Origin: Terebella lapidaria
Lineage: Eukaryota > Annelida > Polychaeta > Terebellida > Terebellidae
DNA: 64,000 nt
Assembly: GCA_949152475.1 (NCBI GenBank)
Contig: OX424563.1
Span: 35,660,120 to 35,724,119 of the forward strand
Reading direction: 5' to 3'
The notes beneath the pieces were generated by a model. That model searched no databases, was not told the DNA's origin, and was given only the letters and a program-made list of their open reading frames with translations. Numbering within the stretch: position 1 is the first letter of the stretch; every line of letters starts with the position of its first letter. The translations under genes were made by a program, and so were the position numbers. This document shows, piece after piece, positions 44,584-54,962 of this stretch.

Positions 44584-45939
44584 TACGGTGGCTCATATTC
44601 GCCAGATGGAGGAATGCACATTTTTCTTTACAGCGTTATAACGCTGTAATACAGCGTAATAACGCTCTAATTTACAGCGTAATTACGCTCTAATACAGCG
44701 TTATAACGCTGTAATACAGCGTATTAACGCTGTAATACGTACCTATTAATACATGGTTAATTTCATAACGGACCGGTTATCGGGACCAAGTGGCAAATAA
44801 CGGACCGAGCGGCAGCGAGGTCTGTTATGGCACGGTCCCGATAACCGGTCTGTTATGAAATTAACCATGTATTAATTTGCTTATTACACTGCACATCATA
44901 TCTAAATTTATCTACCAGTCAGTAGACTAGAAACCATTAGATTTAATTGTTGGGAAATTTGTTCAATATGACATTACATCTTCCAGTCAATTGTTCGGAA
45001 GAAAACATTCTAATTCGGTATTATGAAGTCACTGTGCATGCTGGGAGCGTATGACGCGGCATCGGTCTGTTATTCAGTTTACTATAAAAACGTCATTGCG
45101 AACTCATATCGGACCAGCGGAGCACATATCGGACCGGGTGGGCTGATATTGTTTGGTGACATACGACAATATCGGATTCTTTGAACCGTGCACGTTACGG
45201 TTCAGTGTCAGTTAGATGTGTAATAAAGCGTATTAACGCTGTAAATTAGAGCGTAATTACGCTGTAAATTAGAGCGTTATTATGCTCTATTACAGCGTTA
45301 TAACGCTCTATTACAGCGTTATAACGCTCTAATTTATAGCGTAATTACGCTCTAATTTACAGCGTAATTACGCTCTAATTACAGCGTTATTACGCTGTAA
45401 ATTAGAGCGTTATTACACTGTAAATTAGAGCGTTATTACGCTGTAAATTAGAGCGTAATTAAGCTCTAATTACAGCGTTATTACGCTGTATTAGAGCGTT
45501 ATTACGCTGTAATTAGAGCGTAATTACGCTGTAAATTACAGCGTAATTACGCTGTAATTACAGCGTTATTATGCTCAAATTACAGCGTAATAACGCTCTA
45601 ATACAGTGTAATAACGCTCTAAATTACAGCGTAATAACGCTCTAAATTACACTGCCAGAGACATCATCGGACCTGCTGGTTCATCAGCTCAATCATATGT
45701 AGGGAAATCTCGAAATTACTCTGATCTAGATATGTTTATTATAAATCACAACATTGGAAATATGATGGGAAGGTGAACGGTTTAATTTAGAGCGTAATAA
45801 CGCTCTAAATTAGAGCGTTATAACGCTGTAAATTAGAGCGTTATAACGCTGTATTACAGCGTTATTACACTGTAATTAGAGCGTTATAACGCTCTAAAAA
45901 AAATTGTGCTCCTCTATGTGGCGAATATGAGCTTCCGTA
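44584..45939. mobile_element. TIR transposon filled with AGCG...CGCT palindromes, copy 2
   Basis: Copy of 41667-43022 carried by the tandem duplication, with its ATTATC target duplication also copied. Not a second insertion. Confidence 0.88.
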
Positions 45940-46133
45940 ATTATCTGTTCACACAAAGCCAATGAGTCATGATTCCGACCCTGATTACCACACAAAATGT
46001 GCATAATATTCCTATTTAATGTCTCCTGAAAACACTCCCAGGCGCTCTCAGAAGACGCCAAACGGCGCCCCCCGAGCCCCTAGACCGATAGGTTTACGCC
46101 CCTCCGTTTCCAAATTCCTGGATCCGCCCCTGA

Positions 46134-46769
46134 GCATATTAGGAAATAAACCTTCACGACTGTTACCATCACCCCTACCATTGGACCCCAGCATGCTAGG
46201 AAATAAACCTTGACGACTGTTGCCATCACCCCTACCATTGGACCCCAGCATGCTAGGAAATAAACCTTGACGACTGTTGCCATCACCCCTACCATTGGAC
46301 CCCAGCATGCTAGGAAATAAACCTTGACGACTGTTGCCATCACCCCTACCATTGGACCCCAGCGTGTTAGGAAATAAACCTTGACGACTGTTGCCATCAC
46401 CCCTACCATTGGACCCCAGCATGCTAGGAAATAAACCTTGACGACTGTTGCCATCACCCTTACCATTGGACCCCAGCATGCTAGGAAATAAACCTTGACG
46501 ACTGTTGCCATCACCCCTACCATTGGACCCCAGCATGTTAGGAAATATACCTTCACGACTGTTGCTATTACCCCTACCATTGGACCCAAGCAAGTTAGGA
46601 AATAAACCTTCACGACTGTTGCTATTACCCCTACCATTGGACCCAAGCAAGTTAGGAAATAAACCTTCATGACTGTTGCTATTACCCCTACCATTTGAGC
46701 CTAGAAACTTAGGAAATAAACCTTCACGACTGCTACCATCACGCCTTCTGTTGGACCCGGCATGATAGA
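46134..46769. repeat. 57-bp minisatellite, block C
   Basis: Duplicated copy of block B; all unit variants are in the same order. Confidence 0.97.
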
Positions 46770-46990
46770 AAATGATCCCTTTGAAATAGTTTTCAAAGTT
46801 TTTTTAACAACGATTGTTTTTAACACCAAAAACGACCAGAACCTCCCCAAATAATGTGGAATGGTCCTCATATCGCCCCTAGAGCGGGATATGAACAATG
46901 GACTCGCCAGTCGCGCTTCACTTCAGCAAGGCTCTGCTCCACACGTAAGAGCAATACATAACCTAAACTAGGTGGCGCCAGTGTTACCTG

Positions 46991-47725
46991 TGTAAAGTTA
47001 TTGACTATCGTCCGCTCTTCGGGATCCTCGAGGATAGTCCTCTCTCATCCGAGTCCTTGCGGACGCGCATCCGCTATTCCGGATCCTCGCGGCAGGGCCG
47101 CTCACCGGAGGTCGCGGCGGACACGGTAACTACTTCATCATTAACGGTAACCAGGTAACAGCCCACCCGACACTCCCAGGCCTACGGACACCGTTCAGAA
47201 ACTAGTTCATCCCTACGGTGTTAACTGGCGGGGCCTGGCGAGCCGCGGTCTGCCTCGGGGACGGAACCCCGTACAGTCCGACATGCTGGCCAGAGCCTCT
47301 GTCACATGTCCCGGGAAGGGAGAGAGCTGGCGATCCACAGGGCCGAAGGCCCCCGAGTCAGCAACTCGTCTCTCCCAGCCCGGGCCTCCCCACGGAAATC
47401 GTCCCCAGGGCTCTAGGAGCCCACTACTCAGACCCAGGGAACACAAAGCTCATGGCGAGCCTCGTGTGCGTCCTAGTCTCGATCTTGGACAATCTCCTCG
47501 AACGAGTCGCTTCCAGTGTATATATAATACACCAGAAACTGTAGGGCGCACGCGAGGTTAAATCGATCCATTGTTATAGTTTACTGGAACGTAAATTACA
47601 ATACGTCGCCGTGGCAACGCACGCTCGAACGGAGCATGTCAAAACAAGGCCAAGTACGAAAAGGCCACATAAATGGCATTTATGTTTACAATCACCTGCC
47701 GCGTGCTTAGGGCAAAATCGCCACA
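46991..47725 (-). repeat. 3' LTR of the young Gypsy element
   Basis: In element orientation it begins TGTGGCGATTTTGCCC and ends ACTTTACA (TG...CA). A TATA-like stretch (TATATATAATACACC) lies at 47518-47532 in plus coordinates. Confidence 0.95.
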
Positions 47726-47727
47726 TT

Positions 47728-47740
47728 ACCCCCTTCTTAC
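47728..47740 (-). promoter_or_regulatory. Polypurine tract
   Basis: In element orientation, GTAAGAAGGGGG lies two bases upstream of the 3' LTR. The same position is kept in both older relatives (near 18663 and 16690). Confidence 0.75.
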
Positions 47741-50366
47741 AATGTTGGTCCCCAACATGTTCCGCCCGCGCCCAAAACAGCCAAAACCCGACGAAGGCTT
47801 CGCATGGCGGGGTCCGGAAGAAGGCAAGATGGCAACGCCCGGAAGTCACGGCGCAAGACACTAGGACTTTAAGAGTCCCTTTTGGAAGAATGGGGAACTA
47901 CCCCCGGACTTACGGAGTAAACTATAAAGCGCTTTGCAATTTTGAATAAACCCTCATAAACAAGCTAAAATTTTGACCGAGGTGGTCCAAAACCGTGTGA
48001 TGACCTTGGAAGGTCATCCGTTATAAAAGGACGGTGTGTCGAGTATTTGGAATATCTTTAAGGTTAAACTTTAAATTTAGAAATTTTGTAAAACGACACA
48101 CCGAGTGATCAAAAGTAATAGTACCTCTAAAAATGTTGCCGACCGCCCTGCCGGCCGGCTCCTCAGATCCGCAGAACGGGTCTGAGGCAGGGCGGAGCCG
48201 CGGGAGCGACTCCGGCACGCCCGCATGACATATGTACATCTAGCAGACACACATACACCTGCGGACAGCTGTCGCAGACAGCTATCAAAGCCAACGCGGC
48301 AAGCCGCATCGACTGCCAGTATCTGTATACTGCAACCCGCACAGGCCTGTGTACAGACACGCAGATGGACGGACGTCTGCACTTTCATGCAGCCGCCCGC
48401 CCGCCCGCACATCTTCAGCACGGCCCGCATGGGGAGTTTACAACTGACAAAATCACCCGCATCTCGAACACCGGACACGCGGATCCCGCGGAATTCAGCG
48501 CCGCATCGGCGGACGAAATGCGGATGGCACAAAACAAATGCGCTACACATCTGGAGATTAAATAAATAATCCGGGTTCGACATTGTTGTATAGATATACA
48601 TGCAGCAAATGTTGACAGCTATTCTACACGCGTAGCAGCGCACGCGGAGTCACTGAAAACTTCTGTCCCCGGTCAAAATGACACATTGCTCGAACCAAAA
48701 TTCAAACACTATAAACTCATGCGGAAACAATCATTTCCCTCCGGTGACTCCTCACACTCCATGTATACGGGTAGAAAATGTATTTCTATCCCGGGGGACC
48801 TCGCAAATATATATTGTAATTAAGATTAGTCATTCGCTTTAGCGTCCGCACCGGCGGTCAATGACGTAAAATTAATCACACAGCAAGGTGGAAATTGGGC
48901 TTAAAATTGACAGTAACCACTAACTTGTGGTTGTTACGATTATGTCAGACGAAAACAACAATAAATTGTCATTCTCCAGTCTTTTCGGATATGCACATCA
49001 ATCCGTCACTGTCAAAATTAACGCAATTCCTTACACCCCTCTTTCGAGAGCGGAAATCTCCCGATTTCTTACTCTCTATTGCACCGGAAAGGAAATTTCA
49101 CATACTTGTCTCAATTGTGTCATTAATCGAGCAAGAACAGAATTCTCCAGAGACATGCCGCACACTTGTGGCTTATATAATCCACTCACTAAATAATAAG
49201 GTGAGATGGAAAATAAACAAAATCACTCCCCATAGCCGCTGGTACGCTTACAGGGCGATCGGACATACCCATGACGTCCGGACAGACAATTGGGCGCCCT
49301 ATGGGCGGTAGCGACCCGCCCACTAGCAATCCCAACGTACAGCCCGACCGCGGAGCGGTGTCCGGTCCAACCCAGAGCCAATCCAAACGACTACCGGAGC
49401 GCGGAACCAATAGATTAGACGCGGAGCCGGCATGGTCCGTAGCCCCTATGGCTAGGGGGAACGTGCCCGTCATGCCGGCGCCCAATCTAGAGGATCCCTA
49501 ACATGATGAAATCAATAGCCGGCGGACGTCCGGAACTGCCCGCGGACGGAGTCCAGAACGAACGCCCACCATAAATTTGGCATATTGACCTTATCCAATG
49601 ACAATGATAGGGATTAAAAGCAACAAAGCATGCTGCGCATGTACAATACGACCCCCTTCTTAGAAAGGGGCCGGGGATCCGGTCATCCCGGCCGGACCGC
49701 GTATTATAAGGTGCGATCCGGACGAAAATGAGCGTCCCCCACTGCCGCGGCTGGTCCGCACGCGCGGACTTAACAGCCGGTCCATTATAAATAATGGTAA
49801 ACGGTTTCCTGCCGTAGAAACCTTAAACTACTATAACCGCAATTACAGTAGTGGCTCACGGGGGATAACTACACCGAAGTGCGTCATCTTAAAGCGCCGC
49901 GGACGCCGGACGAGTCACGCGGACGAACCGCGGACATCAGTCCTCATCTGCGGACACTGTCCCCGCGTCCAGAGCCAGTTCCCCAAATCCGTGGGAAGGC
50001 GCTTCTCCCGTAGCGGACGTAAATCCCAACCTCAGTCTGGCCATATAAGAGGTTGTCCCGGGACCAGGGGCGTCCGGCCGGATCAGTAAATTCGTCCGGC
50101 CAGCGTAACCGTTGTGCGGATTACGCCGGACAGCCGTCCACAAGGTGCGGACAGGCCATCCGCACGTCCCTGGCGCTAGAAACTACAGGAGGGCGGATGC
50201 GGAGCGGCGGCGTTACGACATGAAAGTCTCCGCGGACCTCAACTCCGAAGATAGCCACAAAGTAGCCACCCGCGGAGGTAAGTCGTGCGGACTCTCACGG
50301 AACGACCTAAAACCCATCCATAGTATGACAGACGGGTACCGCAGACGCATCCGCATGGGCGGAAGG
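47741..50366 (-). other. Long non-coding 3' region of the young Gypsy element
   Basis: About 2.6 kb between the pol end and the PPT with no domain-bearing ORF on either strand. The longest minus-strand stretch (48077-48643) is Cys/Arg-rich and matches nothing known. Much of the region aligns with 18661-21390 of the old copy (for example GGTCAATGACGT.AAATTAATC and CTTAACAGCCGGTCCATTA), so it is a stable part of this family. It has several GC-rich CGGAC/GTCCG hairpin-like blocks. Confidence 0.8.
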
Positions 50367-53300
50367 TTATTCCCACCCATACCGGGCTGGCGCACGTGGT
50401 TTCCGGCGTGGCCGCCCGTCATCCGCAGGTACTGGAGGGAGTGGGGGTACCTGCGGATCGCCGTCATCTGGCTGATAGCCACCCAGTCCATCATCTGACG
50501 GGTCAGAGAGGTCCGGGAGGCCCACCATACGGCGCACACGCTCGTCCGGAGTCCGCGGATGCTGACCGGACGGATCCCATACGGGAGCATCATCCGGTTC
50601 CGCATCTTGAATTAGCGGATCCATGACAAGCGGGCCCTCGTACTTCTTCAGATTATCGATATGGACAACCAGAACCCTGTCCGGATCGGAATCCCTCCGG
50701 ATCCGGTAGTCCACATCTGTCACCTGTTTCAGTACGGTAAACGGGCCTATCCACGGCTTAGCAAATTTATTGCCTTGCTTAAGCGGCGGATAATAGTAGC
50801 GCACCTTGTCGCCCTCCGCAAAAGCTGGCCTACCCTTAGCATGGGCGTCATAGCCTCGCTTCTGCCGGATGGCAGACTTGTCCAGGCGCGCGCGCGCGAA
50901 ATCATGGGCGTTCGCCAGGGCGCGGCGAATCCACTCCACGTACTCCGGACCGCACTGGGGTACTGCGCCGGTCTCTGCCGCAGTTGGATACATAATATCC
51001 ACGGGCAAATTTAGCTCCCGGCCGTACAACATCGCGTGCGGAGTAACTCCGGTCGAAGAGTGGACCGACGACCTGTACGCCATTAAGACATACGGGAGGT
51101 GGTCATCCCAATCATTCGCACGATCATTCACAAAGGCCGCCAGCATGTTGAGGACCGATCGATTAAAGCGTTCGACCTGGCCATCAGACTGGGGCCTGTA
51201 GGGGGTGGTCCGCACCTTGGTACTGCCTAGCATCTGTGCTAGGTTTCGGAACAGGTTGCTCTCAAATTGCGTGCCCTGATCCGAATGTACCTGTTTAGGT
51301 ACTCCATGGTACACCACCCATCTATTCACCAATAACCGAGCTACCTCGTCCGCAGTCTGGCGGCGCAGCGGGTACGCGTCGGTATATTTGGTGAAATAGT
51401 CGGAAATCACCAGGATGTACCGGAAGCCACGCGGGGTGACCCGATGGGTATCCAGTATATCCAAAGCTATCCGATCAAACGGCGCGCCAGCCTTAACCGT
51501 GGTTAAGGGGTGGCGGCCAGGAGCCGGAACTCCTTTCCGAGCTTGACACCGTGGGCAGGCTGCGCACCACCGTTGCACGTCCAAACTGCTACCAGGCCAA
51601 TGAAAGCGCTGTTGTAGCCTATGGACGGTCCTCCGGATTCCCAAGTGACCGGTCACCCGGAGGTCATGCAACTGGTGGAGTACTTCTTTCCGCAGCTCCG
51701 CCGGAAGCACCAACTGCCATATAGGAGGCAGTGGAGTCGGAGGCTCATAGCGCCGGTACAAGAGGCCATCCCTCAAGGAGAGCCTTTCCCACTGGGAGAT
51801 GAGAGACTGGGTCTCCTCCCTGTAGGTTTTCCGCTCATCCTTAGAGGGTTTCTGGCCGGCCTCGAGGGCTTGGATTACCGGTGCCAGAGCACTGTCAGCT
51901 CTCTGCTTCGCAGCCAGCTGCGCCGGAGAGTAGCCACCTAGGTAATTAGGCTCCTCATCCGACGCGTCCGACTGCGCCGCAGCGGCCATCACCACAGGGG
52001 GTAAGGACCGCTCATACTCAGATTCGTCCGTGGACGAGGGTACCCACGAGGAGTACACCGCCGGACTTGAGGAAGACTCGCTGGAGCTGAGCCGCACCTC
52101 CGCTTCAAACGCGGGGCGCCAACGCCGGTAACGGCGGGTCCTCGCGCGGGAGTGAACTCCTGCTGCTCCGGCCGCCGTGTTGTTAGAGGGGGCGGCGGCC
52201 TGCGGTCTCCCCGGAAGGTCCACTTCCGAGTCTGAGGAAGAATCCGCGGCGTGCTGGAATGGAGCCATCCCTGCACAGCCAGGATTCTTGCACTTATGAC
52301 AACGGGACAAGCCGTCCGCGTTGCCGTGCAACTTACCGGCGCGGTGCTCAATTTTCATGTCATACTCTTGGAGTTTGACGAGCCACCGGGCCACCAAGCC
52401 GTCGGCCTCACTATAGTTGAGGAGCCATCTCAGCGAACCGTGGTCGGTCCGCAAGCGGAAATGGCGTCCCAACAAATAGTGCCGGAAGCGCTTGGTCATA
52501 GTAACAACCGCGAGCAACTCGCGGTGCGTGGTACAGTAGTTCATTTGAGAGCGGCTGAGAGCCACACTCGCATAAGCTACTACCCGCTCCTGCCCGTCCA
52601 CGATTTGCGAGAGGACACCGCCGAGTGCAAAGTTACTCGCGTCAGTGTCCAGGATGAACTCGCAATCCGGACGAGGGTGCCGCAGCACCGGCGCATCTGC
52701 CAAAGCCCTCCGGAGTTCCGCGAAGGCAGTTACCTGCTCTTCAGACCAGATGAAGTCGGCGCCCTTTTCCGTAAGGATAGTAAGGGGGCGCGCAACCTCC
52801 GCAAAGCCTCGCACGAACCGGCGGTGGTAACTCGCGAAGCCCAAAAAGGACCTCACGTCCGCCACGTTGCAAGGCCGAGGCCAGTTCTTGACGGCCTCTA
52901 GCTTTTTAGGATCTGGCCTAACTCCGGTGCCCGTTACCATGAAGCCCAAGTACAGGATCTCCTGCGCGAAAAGTTCGCATTTACTTGGCTTCAACTTGAG
53001 CCCTGCTCCGCGGATGCGATGGAGTACCATCTGGAGGTTGGTGAGGGTTTCCTCGAACGACCGGCCATACACGACGACATCGTCGATGTAGACCATACAT
53101 CGCTTCCAGAGGAACCCTTTAAGTACCATCTCCATGAGGCGCTCGAACGTCGCTGGAGCGTTACAGAGCCCGAACGGCATTACCTTAAATTGGTAGAGCC
53201 CGTTCTTAGTAACGAAGGCAGTTTTCGCCCTATCACTCTCCTCCATCTCGACCTGCCAATACCCGGAGGCCAGATCCAGAGCACAGAAGTAGTGCGATCC

Positions 53301-54962
53301 GGCCAGGGAATCGAAGGTGTCTTCGATGTGCGGGAGAGGATATGAGTCCTTCCGCGTGACATCGTTAAGCTTACGGTAATCAACGCAGAACCTCCACGAG
53401 CCGTCCTTCTTCTTCACCATAACCACAGGACTCGCCCAAGGGCTGTCACTGGGTTCGATGATGTCTAGCTCGAGCATCTTCTGCACCTCCTGGTCAATGA
53501 CCTCTTGGTGCACTATCGCTGCTCGCCGTAGACGTTGTTTGATCGGACGCTCGTCTAGGAGGTCGATGCGGTGTTTGGCAACGTCTGTCTTGCCGACCGC
53601 ACCATCCGGACCCATAAACACATCCGCATACTGCCGCAACAGTCTGCGGAGCGCCTGGCGCTGCTCTCCACCCAGCCGGTCCTTCGGAACCAGAGATTCC
53701 AGATGGTCCGGCAGGGTGAACGGATCATCTCCGGCGGCCGCCGCCGCGCACGCAGCGCGGCAGACCGGATCGTCGGGGATGACACGACTAGACGACGCGG
53801 GCACAGCTGTAGCTGCTAGGTACCCGCGCCGCAGCACAACGGGTGAGTCCGTGGGATTCACCACGAGAAGGGGCATCATGCGGGCGTCGGACTTGACCAG
53901 AGTCCCGCCCAGCACGAGCCCAGTTCCCTTGGCGAAACTGCTCACCGGCTGCACTATACACGGACGACCTTCGAGGGGCATGCGGGGACGACGCGTCCGC
54001 GCCTCGATGATCATCTCGCTCATAGGCGGCACCACCGTGGTGCGCGCCACCCGCATTTGGAACGAATGCACTGGACCCATGCGGAAGAGGTAGTGAGTAT
54101 CCTCTCCCATCCGGAATTCACCCGCACTGAAGTTAGCGGTGACCCGGTGGGCCCGGAGAAAATTCATTCCAATAATCCCGGCCGCTCCGATGTCTGCGAC
54201 GATTGCCTCTGTCGGATACACCTTGTCCCCAAGTGTAACAGGCAACTCGACGATACCGTAGACACGGATGCGGTTGTTACCGGCCCCGTAGAGCTGGTAA
54301 GGACCGGGATCCCGCAACTCAAGGTTGCGGAGCACGGGTTCCTTCCGGAACGTTCCTATGGCTATGAGGGTGACCTCCGAGCCTGAGTCTACAAGGAACC
54401 GGACCGGCTCCCGCCCGAGTGGCAGGGGCAGGTACCAGCAAGTGTCCTTGACCAGTGCGTTTCTTGAACGGTATCTTTCGCACGCACTGGGCTCATCTAC
54501 GGAGTCCTCGCCATCCGCCTCAGCCGCGGAGGAGCTAGACTGGTCTCCAAGGACTACTTCCGGAGAAGTCATATCTACTTGGGGTCCGTCCTGCTCATCA
54601 GCGGGTGGGGCGGCATCGTTTGCCACCGAACAACTATCCCCGGACGCAGTGTTGGTCGCCACCACGTCCGGATCTAGTTTCCCTGCCGCGGGTTCCGATT
54701 CTGCTGTCCCGGAGGACCAGACCGGAAGGAATTCCTCCGTTGCGGGCCAGGGAGAGCTCCCTGGTATCCGCGTGACCGCAGGCGTTCCAACAACTCCGGA
54801 CACTTCAGCCAAAAGTGTCCCTGCTTTCCGCAGAAGTAGCAGGGACGGTTCTGAGCTGGTCCGGAGGTGAACGCGCAACATTCTGCGGCTCCCGGAGCTT
54901 CGAGCCCGGCGCAGTGCGCAATCATCTGCGCGGCGCCGAGGTCGTATTCCTCCATGTCGCAC
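50367..54962 (-). CDS. pol: Gypsy pol polyprotein
   Basis: 1,531 codons. Domains in order are a retropepsin-type protease (DSGSEVTLIA, about residue 190), reverse transcriptase (KKKDGSWRFCVDYRKLND; MVYIDDVVVY near 626), RNase H (DTDASNFALGG near 774), an integrase zinc-binding region (GHLGIRR...CAACPRC, 1107-1140), an integrase core (ISDYFTK, SDQGTQFES, VERFNRS, about 1185-1262) and a C-terminal GPF-type segment (KPWIGPFTVLKQ, about 1402). The N-terminal ~100 residues overlap the end of gag in another frame and are probably not all translated. Family function: reverse transcription and integration of the element. Confidence 0.95.
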   Translation of the reverse strand: MRHGGIRPRRRADDCALRRARSSGSRRMLRVHLRTSSEPSLLLLRKAGTLLAEVSGVVGTPAVTRIPGSSPWPATEEFLPVWSSGTAESEPAAGKLDPDVVATNTASGDSCSVANDAAPPADEQDGPQVDMTSPEVVLGDQSSSSAAEADGEDSVDEPSACERYRSRNALVKDTCWYLPLPLGREPVRFLVDSGSEVTLIAIGTFRKEPVLRNLELRDPGPYQLYGAGNNRIRVYGIVELPVTLGDKVYPTEAIVADIGAAGIIGMNFLRAHRVTANFSAGEFRMGEDTHYLFRMGPVHSFQMRVARTTVVPPMSEMIIEARTRRPRMPLEGRPCIVQPVSSFAKGTGLVLGGTLVKSDARMMPLLVVNPTDSPVVLRRGYLAATAVPASSSRVIPDDPVCRAACAAAAAGDDPFTLPDHLESLVPKDRLGGEQRQALRRLLRQYADVFMGPDGAVGKTDVAKHRIDLLDERPIKQRLRRAAIVHQEVIDQEVQKMLELDIIEPSDSPWASPVVMVKKKDGSWRFCVDYRKLNDVTRKDSYPLPHIEDTFDSLAGSHYFCALDLASGYWQVEMEESDRAKTAFVTKNGLYQFKVMPFGLCNAPATFERLMEMVLKGFLWKRCMVYIDDVVVYGRSFEETLTNLQMVLHRIRGAGLKLKPSKCELFAQEILYLGFMVTGTGVRPDPKKLEAVKNWPRPCNVADVRSFLGFASYHRRFVRGFAEVARPLTILTEKGADFIWSEEQVTAFAELRRALADAPVLRHPRPDCEFILDTDASNFALGGVLSQIVDGQERVVAYASVALSRSQMNYCTTHRELLAVVTMTKRFRHYLLGRHFRLRTDHGSLRWLLNYSEADGLVARWLVKLQEYDMKIEHRAGKLHGNADGLSRCHKCKNPGCAGMAPFQHAADSSSDSEVDLPGRPQAAAPSNNTAAGAAGVHSRARTRRYRRWRPAFEAEVRLSSSESSSSPAVYSSWVPSSTDESEYERSLPPVVMAAAAQSDASDEEPNYLGGYSPAQLAAKQRADSALAPVIQALEAGQKPSKDERKTYREETQSLISQWERLSLRDGLLYRRYEPPTPLPPIWQLVLPAELRKEVLHQLHDLRVTGHLGIRRTVHRLQQRFHWPGSSLDVQRWCAACPRCQARKGVPAPGRHPLTTVKAGAPFDRIALDILDTHRVTPRGFRYILVISDYFTKYTDAYPLRRQTADEVARLLVNRWVVYHGVPKQVHSDQGTQFESNLFRNLAQMLGSTKVRTTPYRPQSDGQVERFNRSVLNMLAAFVNDRANDWDDHLPYVLMAYRSSVHSSTGVTPHAMLYGRELNLPVDIMYPTAAETGAVPQCGPEYVEWIRRALANAHDFARARLDKSAIRQKRGYDAHAKGRPAFAEGDKVRYYYPPLKQGNKFAKPWIGPFTVLKQVTDVDYRIRRDSDPDRVLVVHIDNLKKYEGPLVMDPLIQDAEPDDAPVWDPSGQHPRTPDERVRRMVGLPDLSDPSDDGLGGYQPDDGDPQVPPLPPVPADDGRPRRKPRAPARYGWE

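Larger units (their letters stand above)
44293..47209. repeat. 2,917-bp tandem duplication, unit 2
   Basis: Second copy, running without a break into the complete left LTR of the Gypsy element. The duplication edge therefore lies inside the LTR, and at most one base of microhomology (A) is seen at the join. Confidence 0.97.

Noticed and set aside
44584-45939. Second independent insertion of the palindrome transposon
   Set aside because: The flanks, target duplication and all internal variants are identical at a fixed 2,917-bp offset, so it was copied by the tandem duplication.
48077-48643. Envelope-like gene in the Gypsy 3' region
   Set aside because: No signal peptide plus membrane anchor arrangement and no similarity to known envelope types. 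The frame is not clearly kept in the older copy.
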